From Streptomyces coacervatus (lineage in GTDB: Bacteria > Actinomycetota > Actinomycetes > Streptomycetales > Streptomycetaceae), in contig NZ_JARHTP010000007.1 of the NCBI RefSeq assembly GCF_029223485.1, positions 62,001 through 126,000 on the forward strand: a stretch of 64,000 nt of DNA, in the 5' to 3' direction. Below, piece by piece: positions 9,332-18,775 of the stretch. Position numbers and translations under genes: made by a program. A model generated the notes under the pieces. The model had not been told where the DNA came from, searched no databases, and saw only the letters and a program-made list of their open reading frames with translations. Positions within the stretch are counted from its first letter, which is position 1; each line of letters opens with the position of its first letter.

Positions 9332-9679
9332 CCGTCCATTCAAACCGATTCCGACGCCCCGGCGGAGCGGTTCGTGCCCCCGGACCGGCTCACTCGTCGG
9401 TGCCCGCCCCCAGGGTAAGCGGCATGGACACTTTGATACGTAAGCCGCGGTGCTGCTGGCACTTCGGCCAGACGCGCCGGAACTGCACGAGGAGGCGCCG
9501 GCGCCCTTGCAGGACGCCCACATGGCGTTCCGAGCTGCACCAGGAGAGACACGTGCTGGTGGCCGGGTCGCTGCTCGGCGGGGACAACTGATCGGAAAGA
9601 AACAGAGGGCCGTGTCGAATATGCGGGTAATTTCCGGCCTCTTGTAGCGCCAGGGCACTTCGCGTGTGAGGAGCTGACC
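9332..9679. other. Intergenic region with possible gene remnant
   Basis: No convincing intact gene. On the minus strand, about 9390-9500, a short frame reads LLVQFRRVWPKCQQHRGLR and IKVSMPLTLGAG, which looks like the tail of a lost protein, but no family was recognised. Confidence 0.3.
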
Positions 9680-10282
9680 ATGCCGCAGCCGGATCATCCG
9701 GATGATCAAGAAGGGGCGCGTTGGCTGACCGACGTCGTGGTCGACGTCATCGTTCGCTACACCCAGCCGCGTGAACGCGTGCTCGTACTGATCTCACATA
9801 CCGACAGGTTCCGCCAAGTCCGTCTGACCGCGCTGAAAAGCGCCGCCGAGTCCGCCTCCCGACTCGGCAGGACCGTGGAGACGCGTACGGTCGGTCCCGC
9901 GTGGCTCTCCTCGGCTCCTCGTGCCAAGGAGCCGACCGAGCCTGAGTCCGTGTGCGGACTGACGTACCCGCCTTCCAACTCGGAGCCACCGGACGCAGTC
10001 GCCCATCGGACTCTCGCGCAAGGAACAGACTCCGAGAGGACCGGCCCCAAGTCCTTCGGCACAGTGATCGCTTGTCTGGATTCACGGTCGGCCGACTGGG
10101 TTGAGCACATCCCTTGGAACGAGTTGCTTGGGCCGGCCGGGCTTATCGCCTTCATCACGTACAGTCACCGCGGCGGGGGCGGCCCGACGGATCTCGTCGG
10201 GCTCGTGACGGGTGTGGCCCGTCGCCTCGGGCTGATGCAGCTCGACGAGATCGTGCTGTCCAACGCACCCCATGAGGAAGGA
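9680..10282 (+). pseudogene. DNA-methylase-like protein of an integrated element, truncated
   Basis: From ATG 9680 the first 200 or so residues are coherent: ARWLTDVVVDVIVRYTQP, then RVLVLISHTDRFR, a Pro/Glu-rich middle, SFGTVIACLDSRSADWVEH and LLGPAGLIAFITYSHRGGG. This is the layout of atypical methyltransferase-like proteins carried on Streptomyces integrative elements. After about codon 201 the frame stays open to 10783, but the text becomes antisense-like and the real coding signal moves to the integrase frame. The C-terminal part is therefore lost. Confidence 0.5.
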
Positions 10283-10874
10283 CATGGAGACGGTTCCGGG
10301 CTGGCAGGCGGTCGTGGAACAGAGACGGCTCGGGAAGCCGGCACCTCTGAAGGCGGCTGCCAGCAAAGCCTCGATTCCAGTGGGATCGTTCCTCTGGGAC
10401 AAGTACGAGGGGCACATGGCACGGTGGCGAGCACCGCTGTCGGGGGTGGCACTGCGGAAGCGGGAACGCCGAGGCTCGCCACCCATCCCCACGGAATTCG
10501 CCCAGTTGGTCACCTTGAACAAGATCTGGAGGCCGGTGGGCAGCTCGCTGGCCTACGCCTTCGACCGTGCGAAGGAGAAGGTCCGGGCGCGGGGGATCGC
10601 CATGCCGGAGGACGCGACGTTCAGGGATCTGCGGCACTTCGTCGACGCAGTGCTCATCTCCTCAGGGGTGGAGCCACGCAAGGTCCAAGCCCGCATGCGG
10701 CATGCCCATCTGTCCGAGACGCTCGACACCTACGGCTACCTGGTCTGGCAGGTGGACTGGGAGAACGCTCCAGCCTCCTTTGAAGAGCTCTACGGCATTC
10801 CGGCGCCCCCGGGACTGCCAGAGGCCGCATTGGTGCCGCGTGCCGAGCGACTGCGAGCGAGCGAAAAACCCTGA
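10272..10874 (+). pseudogene. Tyrosine integrase, C-terminal remnant
   Basis: A 200-codon frame ends with a recombinase catalytic region: EDATFRDLRHFVDAVLISSG, VQARMRHAHLSETLDTYGYL. The Arg of the H-x-x-R box, the later His and the nucleophile Tyr are present, but the box reads RDLR where HDLR is expected, and the N-terminal half with the first catalytic Arg is missing or scrambled. It is probably inactive and marks a decayed integrated element together with the methylase-like gene. No tRNA or att duplication was found beside it. Confidence 0.7.
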
Positions 10875-11117
10875 GTGTCCTCGAGGCATTCGCTGTACGT
10901 TGATCGGGCGCGCCGGACAAGCGGCGCTCCCGTGGCCGACTGACCGTAGCGCAGCGCCGCTACTGCGTTGAGAAGGGGCCAGGAGCCGTGATCACAAAGG
11001 CGCGATCGTCACTTGCCATGGCTCATCAGCAATCTGCGCATGTGCACTCGTTGTGCACCGCGATTCCGGGCAGGGCGAGTATCCGCAGTTCAGAACCCAT
11101 CTCGAGGTTTCCTCACC

Positions 11118-12602
11118 ATGTTCCTGACCATCACCACCACCGGCACCCCCGAACGCCCCGCCACCGACCTCGGCTTCCTGCTGCACAAGCATCCCGAGAA
11201 GGCGCAGGCGTTCTCCACGTCCTACGGCAAGGCGCACGTCCTCTACCCCGAGGCCGATGACCGGCGCTGCACGGCGGCGCTGCTGCTGGAGGTCGATGCC
11301 GTGGCACTGGTCAGGAAGGGCAAGGGCAAGGGGCGCGGCGGTGCGCCCGACGCGGCGCTCGCGCAGTACGTCAACGACCGCCCGTACGCGGCCTCTTCGC
11401 TGCTCGCCGTGGCGCTCAGCGCCGTCTTCTCCAGCGCCATGAAGGGTGTGTGCAACGCCCGCCCCGAGCGCGCCGCGCAGCCGCTGCCGCTGCGTATCGA
11501 GGTGCCCGCGCTGCCCGCCCGCGGCGGCCCCGAGCTTGTACGGAACCTCTTCGAGCCGCTGGGCTGGACGGTCACCGTCGAACCGGTGGCGCTGGACGCC
11601 GAGTTCCCGGAGTGGGGCGACTCGCGGTACGTGCGTCTCGTCCTGGAGTCCGAGGCGCTCACCCTCGCTGAGGCCCTGCGCCACCTCTACGTCCTGCTGC
11701 CCGTCCTCGACGACGCCAAGCACTACTGGGTAGCCTCCGACGAGGTCGACAAGCTGCTGCGAGCCGGTGAGGGCTGGCTGCCCGAGCACCCCGAGCAGAA
11801 GCTGATCACCAGCCGTTATCTCGCGCGCCGCTGGTCGTTGACGCGCGAGGCGATGGAACGCCTTGAGCTGGTGCGGCTCGCGGAGGCCGACGACAGCGAG
11901 GTCGAGGACATCGACAACGCCGTCGAGGCGGAGACCGAGGCGGAGGAGAAGCCGACGCCGCTCGCCGTCCAGCGGCGCGACGCGATCATTGCCGCGCTCG
12001 GCGCGTCCGGTGCCGCCCGCGTGCTCGATCTCGGCTGCGGACAGGGCCAGTTGGTGCAGGCACTGCTCAGGGACCCGCGGTTCACCGAGATCGTCGGCAT
12101 CGATGTGTCGATACGCGCACTGACCATCGCCTCGCGGCGGCTCAAGCTCGACCGCATGGGCGAGCGGCAGGCCTCGCGGGTCAAGCTCTTCCAGGGCTCG
12201 CTCGCGTACACCGACAACCGCCTCAAGGGGTACGACGCCGCCGTGCTGAGCGAGGTCATCGAGCACCTCGACCTGCCCCGGCTGCCCGCCCTGGAGTACG
12301 CGGTGTTCGGCTCGGCCCGCCCGAGGACCGTCCTGGTGACGACCCCGAACGTCGAGTACAACGTCCGCTGGGAGTCCCTCCCGGCCGGCCATGTCCGGCA
12401 CGGCGACCACCGCTTCGAGTGGACCCGCGAGGAGTTCCGGACGTGGGCGCAGGCGGTGGCCGAACGGCATGGCTACGGCGTGGAGTTCGTGCCCGTCGGG
12501 CTCGACGACCCCGAGGTCGGACCGCCGACCCAGATGGCCATTTTTGAAATGGGCACAGCCGTACAGAAGACCGTGAACGAGAAGGAGGCGAAGGCAGCAT
12601 GA
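11118..12602 (+). CDS. hen1: RNA 3'-terminal ribose 2'-O-methyltransferase Hen1
   Basis: A 494-aa protein from ATG 11118, with GAGG about 10 nt upstream; earlier in-frame starts lack family-like sequence. Residues 1-250 are the bacterial Hen1 N-terminal domain that stimulates ligation by Pnkp; a Glu-rich linker follows. The C-terminal methyltransferase has the SAM motif VLDLGCGQGQLVQALL, then IVGIDVS and the metal-binding EVIEHLDLPRL with downstream HVRHGDHRFEW. Known: Hen1 2'-O-methylates the 3' end of a cleaved RNA before Pnkp seals it, protecting the repaired site against the same ribotoxin. Overlaps pnkp by 4 nt, so the two are co-expressed. Confidence 0.95.
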   Translation: MFLTITTTGTPERPATDLGFLLHKHPEKAQAFSTSYGKAHVLYPEADDRRCTAALLLEVDAVALVRKGKGKGRGGAPDAALAQYVNDRPYAASSLLAVALSAVFSSAMKGVCNARPERAAQPLPLRIEVPALPARGGPELVRNLFEPLGWTVTVEPVALDAEFPEWGDSRYVRLVLESEALTLAEALRHLYVLLPVLDDAKHYWVASDEVDKLLRAGEGWLPEHPEQKLITSRYLARRWSLTREAMERLELVRLAEADDSEVEDIDNAVEAETEAEEKPTPLAVQRRDAIIAALGASGAARVLDLGCGQGQLVQALLRDPRFTEIVGIDVSIRALTIASRRLKLDRMGERQASRVKLFQGSLAYTDNRLKGYDAAVLSEVIEHLDLPRLPALEYAVFGSARPRTVLVTTPNVEYNVRWESLPAGHVRHGDHRFEWTREEFRTWAQAVAERHGYGVEFVPVGLDDPEVGPPTQMAIFEMGTAVQKTVNEKEAKAA

Positions 12603-15157
12603 CCGAGGCAGCAGAGAACGCATCTGAGAAGAAGGGACGGGTCCTCCCCGTCACCGACCTCTCCCTGGTCGTCCTCGTCGGCGCCTCCGGCTCCGGCAAG
12701 TCCACCTTCGCCCGCCGGCACTTCAAGCCGACCGAGGTGATCTCCTCCGACTTCTGCCGCGGCCTGGTCTCCGACGACGAGAACGACCAGAGCGCGACCC
12801 GGGACGCCTTCGACGTCCTGCACTACATCGCGGGCAAGCGCCTCGCCGCCGGCCGCCGCACCGTCGTCGACGCCACCAGCGTGCAGCAGGACGCCCGGCG
12901 CCAGCTGATCGACCTGGCCAAGCAGTACGACGTGCTGCCCATCGCCATCGTGCTGGACGTCCCGGAGGAGGTGTGCGCCGAGCGCAACGCGGCCCGCACC
13001 GACCGGGCCGACATGCCGCGCCGGGTGATCCAGCGCCACATCCGCGAACTCCGCCGGTCCGTACGGCACTTGGAGCGCGAGGGCTTCCGCAAGGTGCACG
13101 TCCTGCGCGGTGTGGAGGACATCGAGAACGCCACCGTCGTCACCGAGAAGCGCTTCAACGACCTGACCCACCTCACCGGCCCCTTCGACATCGTCGGCGA
13201 CATCCACGGCTGCGCGAGCGAACTGGAGTCGCTGCTCGGCAAGTTGGGCTACACCGACGGCGTGCATCCGGAGGGCCGTACCGCCGTCTTCGTCGGCGAC
13301 CTCGTCGACCGCGGCCCGGACAGCCCGGGCGTGCTGCGGCGTGTGATGTCGATGGTCGGCTCGGGCAACGCGCTGTGCGTCCCCGGCAACCACGAGAACA
13401 AGTACGGCCGTTACCTCAAGGGCCGCAAGGTCCAGCACACCCACGGCCTCGCCGAGACCATCGAGCAGATGGAGCGCGAGAGCGAGGAGTTCAAGCAGGA
13501 GGTGCGCGCGTTCGTCGACGGACTCGTCAGCCACTACGTCCTCGACGGCGGCCGGCTGGTGGTCTGCCACGCCGGTCTGCCCGAGAAGTACCACGGCCGC
13601 ACCTCCGGCCGGGTCCGCTCGCACGCGCTGTACGGCGACACGACCGGCGAGACCGACGAGTTCGGGCTGCCGGTGCGCTACCCGTGGGCGGAGGACTACC
13701 GGGGCCGCGCGGCCGTGGTCTACGGCCACACCCCGGTCCCGGAGGCGACCTGGCTCAACAACACCATCTGCCTGGACACCGGTGCCGTCTTCGGCGGCAA
13801 GCTCACCGCACTGCGCTGGCCGGAGCGGGAGCTGGTCGACGTACCCGCCGAGCAGGTCTGGTACGAGCCGGCCAAGCCGCTGCGGACCGAGGCGCCCGGC
13901 GGGCACGACGGCCGGCCGCTCGACCTGAACGACGTGCATGGCCGGAGGATCGTGGAGACACGGCATTCGGGCCGGGTGTCCGTCCGCGAGGAGAACGCGG
14001 CCGCGGCCCTGGAGGTCATGAGCCGATTCGCCGTGGACCCGCGCCTGCTGCCGTACCTCCCGCCGACCATGGCGCCCACGGCGACCTCGCACGTCGATGG
14101 CTACCTGGAGCACCCGGTGGAGGCCTTCGCGCAGTACGCGGCGGATGGCGTCGCGCGGGTCGTGTGCGAGGAGAAGCACATGGGCTCGCGGGCGGTGGCG
14201 CTGGTGTGCCGGGACGCGGAGACGGCGCGGAAGCAGTTCGGGGTCGACGGTCCCACCGGGTCGCTGTACACCCGTACCGGACGCCCGTTCTTCGACGACG
14301 AGTCGGTGACCGAGGAGATCCTCGGACGCGTCCGCACGGCTGTCACCGATGCCGGCTTGTGGGCCGAACTCGACGCGGATTGGCTCCTGTTGGACGCCGA
14401 GCTGATGCCGTGGTCGCTGAAGGCCTCGGGGCTGCTGCGGTCGCAGTACGCGGCCGTCGGCGCCGCTTCGGGAGCGGTGTTCCCGGGTGCGCTCGCCGCG
14501 CTGGAGGGCGCCGCGGCGCGGGGCGTCGACGTGACCGACCTGCTGGGCCGCCAGCGCGAACGGGCCTCGAACGCTGCCGCGTTCACGGAGGCGTACCGCC
14601 GCTACTGCTGGACGACGGACGGGCTGGACGGCGTGCGACTCGCCCCCTTCCAGATCCTCGCCGTCCAGGGCCGCAGCCTGGCCGCACTGCCGCACGACGA
14701 GCAGCTCGCCCTGCTCGACCGGCTCGTCGAGCACGACGGCAGCGGTCTGCTGCAGACCACCCGACGGCTCTACGTCGACACCGGCGACCCGGAGTCGGTG
14801 CAGGCGGGCGTCGACTGGTGGCTGGAGATGACCGGTCGCGGTGGCGAGGGCATGGTCGTCAAGCCGGTCGGCGCGCTCGTGCGCAGCCCGGAAGGGCGGC
14901 TGGTGCAGCCCGGCATCAAGTGCCGGGGCCGCGAGTACCTGCGGATCATCTACGGTCCCGAGTACACGCGCCCCGACAACCTGACCCGCCTGCGCAGCCG
15001 CTTCCTGAACCACAAGCGGTCGCTGGCGATCCGCGAGTACGCCCTGGGCCTGGAGGCCCTGGACCGGCGGGCGGAGGGTGAGCCGCTGTGGCGGGTGCAC
15101 GAGGCCGTGTTCGGGGTGCTGGCGCTGGAGTCGGAGCCGGTGGACCCGCGGCTTTGA
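12599..15157 (+). CDS. pnkp: Polynucleotide kinase-phosphatase/ligase Pnkp
   Basis: An 852-aa three-domain RNA-repair enzyme. The 5' kinase has the P-loop GASGSGKSTF near residues 24-33. The metallophosphoesterase begins at FDIVGDIHG (about 200), with GDLVDRGPDSPG and PGNHE, and removes 2',3'-cyclic phosphate ends. The C-terminal adenylyltransferase has Lys in EEKHMGSRAV (about 526) and later VKPVGALV and GIKCRGREYLRI. Known: Pnkp heals and seals ribotoxin-cut tRNA with Hen1. The length fits the family. Translationally coupled to hen1 (ATGA overlap). Confidence 0.95.
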   Translation: MTEAAENASEKKGRVLPVTDLSLVVLVGASGSGKSTFARRHFKPTEVISSDFCRGLVSDDENDQSATRDAFDVLHYIAGKRLAAGRRTVVDATSVQQDARRQLIDLAKQYDVLPIAIVLDVPEEVCAERNAARTDRADMPRRVIQRHIRELRRSVRHLEREGFRKVHVLRGVEDIENATVVTEKRFNDLTHLTGPFDIVGDIHGCASELESLLGKLGYTDGVHPEGRTAVFVGDLVDRGPDSPGVLRRVMSMVGSGNALCVPGNHENKYGRYLKGRKVQHTHGLAETIEQMERESEEFKQEVRAFVDGLVSHYVLDGGRLVVCHAGLPEKYHGRTSGRVRSHALYGDTTGETDEFGLPVRYPWAEDYRGRAAVVYGHTPVPEATWLNNTICLDTGAVFGGKLTALRWPERELVDVPAEQVWYEPAKPLRTEAPGGHDGRPLDLNDVHGRRIVETRHSGRVSVREENAAAALEVMSRFAVDPRLLPYLPPTMAPTATSHVDGYLEHPVEAFAQYAADGVARVVCEEKHMGSRAVALVCRDAETARKQFGVDGPTGSLYTRTGRPFFDDESVTEEILGRVRTAVTDAGLWAELDADWLLLDAELMPWSLKASGLLRSQYAAVGAASGAVFPGALAALEGAAARGVDVTDLLGRQRERASNAAAFTEAYRRYCWTTDGLDGVRLAPFQILAVQGRSLAALPHDEQLALLDRLVEHDGSGLLQTTRRLYVDTGDPESVQAGVDWWLEMTGRGGEGMVVKPVGALVRSPEGRLVQPGIKCRGREYLRIIYGPEYTRPDNLTRLRSRFLNHKRSLAIREYALGLEALDRRAEGEPLWRVHEAVFGVLALESEPVDPRL

Positions 15158-15177
15158 GCCAATCGTGAGCGGTGTTC

Positions 15178-15203
15178 ACACAAGCTCCATGGAACCCTTG
15201 TGT
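15178..15203. promoter_or_regulatory. Inverted repeat upstream of the RiPP locus
   Basis: ACACAAG (15178-15184) and CTTGTGT (15197-15203) form an exact 7-bp inverted repeat with a 12-nt spacer, between the pnkp stop and the small peptide. TTGTGT and TAACTT 18 nt later could serve as -35 and -10 hexamers. Candidate operator or weak terminator. Confidence 0.3.
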
Positions 15204-15272
15204 CACACACGTAACCCCGCCTAACTTGAACAACCTTATGAATCCGGGGAGTTCGAGGAGGGCGGGGCAGGC

Positions 15273-15356
15273 GTGGAGATCAAGAAGGTAGTGGTCCGGG
15301 AGGAAGAGAAGACCAACCGGCAGCCGCGCATCGTGGAGAAACGGCCGACCCCCTGA
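15273..15356 (+). CDS. Candidate RiPP precursor peptide (27 aa)
   Basis: A GTG at 15273, 10 nt after a strong GAGGAGG, opens a 27-residue frame: MEIKKVVVREEEK at the N-terminus and RIVEKRPTP at the C-terminus, stopping 17 nt before the radical-SAM gene. Too short for routine gene calling. The Glu/Lys-rich start looks like a leader and the Val/Pro/Thr residues at the end could be methylated, but there is no recognisable core motif. An alternative frame from ATG 15238 (17 aa) is less convincing. Assignment rests on position, RBS and the adjoining maturase. Confidence 0.5.
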   Translation: MEIKKVVVREEEKTNRQPRIVEKRPTP

Positions 15357-15373
15357 CCGGTCGGCGGGGCGGC

Positions 15374-17497
15374 ATGGGCATCACGCTCGTGACGATGCCC
15401 TGGCATCCGATCGATCTGCCCTCGCTGCAGGTGGGCCTGTTGCACACCCTGGTCTCGCGCACCCGCCCGCAGGACGAGGTGCGCGAGTTCCACGGTTCCC
15501 TGCGCTGGGCGGAGTTCCTGCTGGAACGCTCCGGCGGGCGGCTGCGGCCGGGCGACTACGTACGGGTCGGCAGCGACTCGATCTTCCACGGCCTCGGCGA
15601 CTGGGTCTTCTCCGGAGCGCTCTACGACGACCCCGACTGGGGCACGGAGCGGCTGCGCGACTACGCCGTGCGGCACGGGATCGACGTCGAAACGGCGTGT
15701 GAAATGCGCGCGTATGCGGCCGAGTTCATCGCCGAGTGCGCGGACGCGGTACTCGCCGAAGAGCCGGACGTCGTCGGCTTCACCACCACCTTCATGCAGA
15801 ACGTGTCCTCGCTCGCACTCGCCCGCGAACTGGGGGTGCGCCGACCGGAGTTGACGGTCGTCTTCGGCGGCAGCAACTGCGACGGCCCGATGGGTCACGC
15901 CCTGCACCGCAACCACCGCTTCGTCGACCATGTGGTGCGCGGCGAGGGGGAGTACGCCTTCCCGGCCCTCCTCCGGCACCTCGACGACGGCACGCCGCCC
16001 GTGGACGTGCCCGGGCTGTGCTGGTGGGACGGCGAGGTCTCGCGCGCCAACCCCGAGTCGCGGAACACGGTGGCCCCCGCCGACATCCCCTCGCCCGACT
16101 ACGACGACTGGCAGTCGGCGCTCGACGCCTCCCCGGTCGCCGAGTACGTGCACCCCAAACTGGTCGTCGAAGGAGCGCGCGGCTGCTGGTGGGGCGAGAA
16201 GCACCACTGCACCTTCTGCGGGCTCAACGGCTCGGCCATGGCCTTCCGCGCCAAGCCCGGCGAGCGCCTCTGGTCCGAGGTCGACCGCCTGGTCCGCCGG
16301 CACCGCCTCCTCGACGTCGTCACCGTCGACAACATCATCGACATGGCGTACTTCAGGGACTTCCTGCCGCGGGCCGCCGCCAGCGGCTGGGACTTACGCA
16401 TGCACTACGAGGTCAAGTCCAACCTCACCCCCGACCAGCTCGCCCTGCTCGCCGACTCGGGTACCGTGCACATCCAGCCGGGCATCGAGAGCCTCGGCAG
16501 CCGTGTCCTCGACCTCATGGACAAGGGCGTCACCGGAGCCCGCAACATCCGCACCCTCCGTGAGTGCGAGAACCACTCGCTGACCTGCTCCTGGAACCTC
16601 CTCTATGGCTTCCCCGGCGAGAGCGCCGACGACTACACGTCCGTGATCGACCAACTCCCGGCGCTCGTCCACCTCCAGCCCCCGAGTGGCGCCCACCGCA
16701 TCCAACTGGAGCGGTTCAGCCCCCACTTCAACGACGCCGGTCTCGGCTTCGGCAAGCGCAGCCCGGCCGAGATGTACCAGCACGTCTACGACCTGCCCGA
16801 GGGCGAACTCGCCGAGCTGGTCTATCTGTTCGACACGGAGGACGCCGGCATCGGGGGAGAGGTCGAGGCACGGCTCAAGGCGGGCGTCGAAGTCTGGATC
16901 GCCGGCCACGCCGCCTCCCGGCTGACGTTCGCCGAGGACGGGGACGCCCTGCTGGTGCACGACCGGCGGGCGGGGTGGCCGCGGCGCACCCACCGGTTCA
17001 CGGGCTGGCAGGCGGCCGCCCTGCGCCGGCTGGAGGACGGGCGCAGCGGCGCGGCGCTGCACCGCCTGCTGACCGAGGACGGCCACCGCCGCACGGCCGA
17101 GGAGACGGATCAGTGGCTGCAACATGCCCTGGAACTCGGCCTGTTGTTCCGTGACGGGCGGACGTATGTCTCTCTGCCCACGTGGGGCGTGCCGGTGCGC
17201 AGGGACGATCCGGGGTATGCAGACGGGATGTTCTACCACCGGCGCGGGCCCGATTTCGTCACCGTCATGGACCGGAGGCAGAAGGGGGCTTCGGCTCGCT
17301 ACACGCTCGACGACCCCGACCTGCTCGCCACCTTCGACACGCTTCAGGAACCCACGCCACTGGCCGAGTTGAGCGACATCCAGCAGAAGGCGGCGACGCT
17401 GCTGGCGGGCGAGGGGCTGGTTCGGCTCGCCGACGGCCGGGCCGTGGCCCTGCCGCCGCGCATCCGGCGCTGGCCCGTGCCCTGCACCGGAATCTGA
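15374..17497 (+). CDS. B12-binding radical SAM RiPP maturase (C-methyltransferase type)
   Basis: A 707-aa protein. Residues 1-210 form a cobalamin-binding-like domain (VVGFTTTFMQNVSSLALA, VVFGGSNCDGP). The radical-SAM cluster motif is C271-x7-C279-x2-C282 (GCWWGEKHHCTFCG), the spacing of the RiPP maturation radical SAM protein 1 family rather than classical CX3CX2C. The barrel follows (SNLTPDQLALL, IQPGIESLGSRVL, WNLLYGFPGES), then a long C-terminal domain with winged-helix-like segments. Known: relatives install methyl groups on unactivated carbons of ribosomal peptides using methylcobalamin. Lies between the tiny peptide and an exporter, 3 nt from the latter. Confidence 0.85.
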   Translation: MGITLVTMPWHPIDLPSLQVGLLHTLVSRTRPQDEVREFHGSLRWAEFLLERSGGRLRPGDYVRVGSDSIFHGLGDWVFSGALYDDPDWGTERLRDYAVRHGIDVETACEMRAYAAEFIAECADAVLAEEPDVVGFTTTFMQNVSSLALARELGVRRPELTVVFGGSNCDGPMGHALHRNHRFVDHVVRGEGEYAFPALLRHLDDGTPPVDVPGLCWWDGEVSRANPESRNTVAPADIPSPDYDDWQSALDASPVAEYVHPKLVVEGARGCWWGEKHHCTFCGLNGSAMAFRAKPGERLWSEVDRLVRRHRLLDVVTVDNIIDMAYFRDFLPRAAASGWDLRMHYEVKSNLTPDQLALLADSGTVHIQPGIESLGSRVLDLMDKGVTGARNIRTLRECENHSLTCSWNLLYGFPGESADDYTSVIDQLPALVHLQPPSGAHRIQLERFSPHFNDAGLGFGKRSPAEMYQHVYDLPEGELAELVYLFDTEDAGIGGEVEARLKAGVEVWIAGHAASRLTFAEDGDALLVHDRRAGWPRRTHRFTGWQAAALRRLEDGRSGAALHRLLTEDGHRRTAEETDQWLQHALELGLLFRDGRTYVSLPTWGVPVRRDDPGYADGMFYHRRGPDFVTVMDRRQKGASARYTLDDPDLLATFDTLQEPTPLAELSDIQQKAATLLAGEGLVRLADGRAVALPPRIRRWPVPCTGI

Positions 17498-17500
17498 CGG

Positions 17501-18775
17501 GTGGCCGCCGCCCCGACCGAGACCCGCCCCCTACGACGCCACCGCCCCTTCGTCCTGCTCTGCGCGGAGCAGACGGCAGGCTCCGTGGGCCGCCAGATCA
17601 CCGCGCTCGCCCTGACCCTGCTCGCCGTGACGGTGCTGGACGCGGGGCCGTTCGCCGCATCCGTGATCCTGGCGCTGACGTATCTGCCCGGAGCGCTGCT
17701 CAGCCCCTTTGCCGGAGTGCTGGTCGACCGGGTCCGCCTGCGCCGTCTGCTGGTCCTGGCCACCTCTCTCCAGGCACTGGTGGTCGGCTCCGTCCCGCTC
17801 GCCCAGGCCGCCGGGCACCTCACCTGGCCGCATCTCTACGCGGTCGCCGCACTCTCCGGCACCCTGACCTTCACCCTCTCCATCGCCCTCCAGACGGCGC
17901 TGCCCCGGGTCGTCGGCCCCGACCGGCTGCTCGCCGCCAACTCCGTGCTGACCGGCGCCCGCACCATCGGCCAGATCGGCGGACCGGCCCTCGGCGGCGT
18001 CCTCGTGGGCCTCACCGGCACCGGCACCGCACTGACGGCCGGGACCATCGCCTACGCCGTGGAGGCACTGGTGCTGTTCGCCCTGCCCGCCGCCCTCGAC
18101 ACCCCGGCCGCACCGCAGAAGGCCCCCGGCGCCCCGCCGACTGCCGCTCTGCGGGCGGGACTTGAGGTGGTACGGCGGGAACGGCGGCTGTACCGCATGG
18201 TGCTGGCCGGTGCGGGTCTCAACCTCGGCAGCGGCGCCTCGGCCGCGCTCTACGTGCTGTACGCGAGCCGTGAACTCGGCCTCCCTGCCTGGCAGTTGGG
18301 CGCGACGTACGCCACGTTCAGCGCGGCCACCGTGCTCGGGATCGTGGTGGCCAGGCGGTTCGGCGAGCGGCTGGGACCGTGGCGGACGACAAGGATCTGC
18401 GGACTGGTGGCGGGCGCGGCGGGGTTCCTGATCCCGGCGGCGTCCGCCGGTCCCGCCCTCCCGCTGCTCCTCGCGTACCAGGTCTCCTACGGCCTCGCCG
18501 TCACCGTCTGGACCATCTCCCTGACGACCCTGCAGCAGCTGATCGCGCCGGCCGGTCTGCAGGGCCGGGTCGCGGGCTTCAACCAGGCGGCGCTGCTGGT
18601 GACGGTGCCGGTCGGCGCGCTGGGCGGTGGGGCGCTGGCGGCGGCGCTCGGGAACGTACCGGTGCTGGTGGCGGCAGCGGCGATCGCGCTGGTCGCCGGT
18701 GCGACGCTGTGGGCGCCGATACGGGCGCAGCAGCGGACGGGGCAGGAGCTTCCGCTAGCCGACCAGGCGCAGTGA
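17501..18775 (+). CDS. MFS transporter, probable product exporter
   Basis: A 424-aa major facilitator protein from GTG 17501. About 11-12 hydrophobic helices are visible, with the MFS loop motif GVLVDRVRLRRLLVL after TM2 and a second basic loop VARRFGERLGPWRTTR. Known: this subfamily is often drug/proton antiport. Starting 3 nt after the maturase stop suggests it exports, or gives self-protection from, the modified peptide. Its 3' end overlaps the convergent NAD-kinase-like gene by 21 nt. Confidence 0.85.
   Translation: MAAAPTETRPLRRHRPFVLLCAEQTAGSVGRQITALALTLLAVTVLDAGPFAASVILALTYLPGALLSPFAGVLVDRVRLRRLLVLATSLQALVVGSVPLAQAAGHLTWPHLYAVAALSGTLTFTLSIALQTALPRVVGPDRLLAANSVLTGARTIGQIGGPALGGVLVGLTGTGTALTAGTIAYAVEALVLFALPAALDTPAAPQKAPGAPPTAALRAGLEVVRRERRLYRMVLAGAGLNLGSGASAALYVLYASRELGLPAWQLGATYATFSAATVLGIVVARRFGERLGPWRTTRICGLVAGAAGFLIPAASAGPALPLLLAYQVSYGLAVTVWTISLTTLQQLIAPAGLQGRVAGFNQAALLVTVPVGALGGGALAAALGNVPVLVAAAAIALVAGATLWAPIRAQQRTGQELPLADQAQ

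Noticed and set aside
9680..10783. Single 367-aa protein
   Set aside because: Coherent only for the first 200 residues; the remainder is a shadow of the integrase frame.
12473..15100. 875-codon minus-strand frame opposite pnkp
   Set aside because: Shadow of pnkp; composition dominated by Val/Arg/Gly/His with no motifs.
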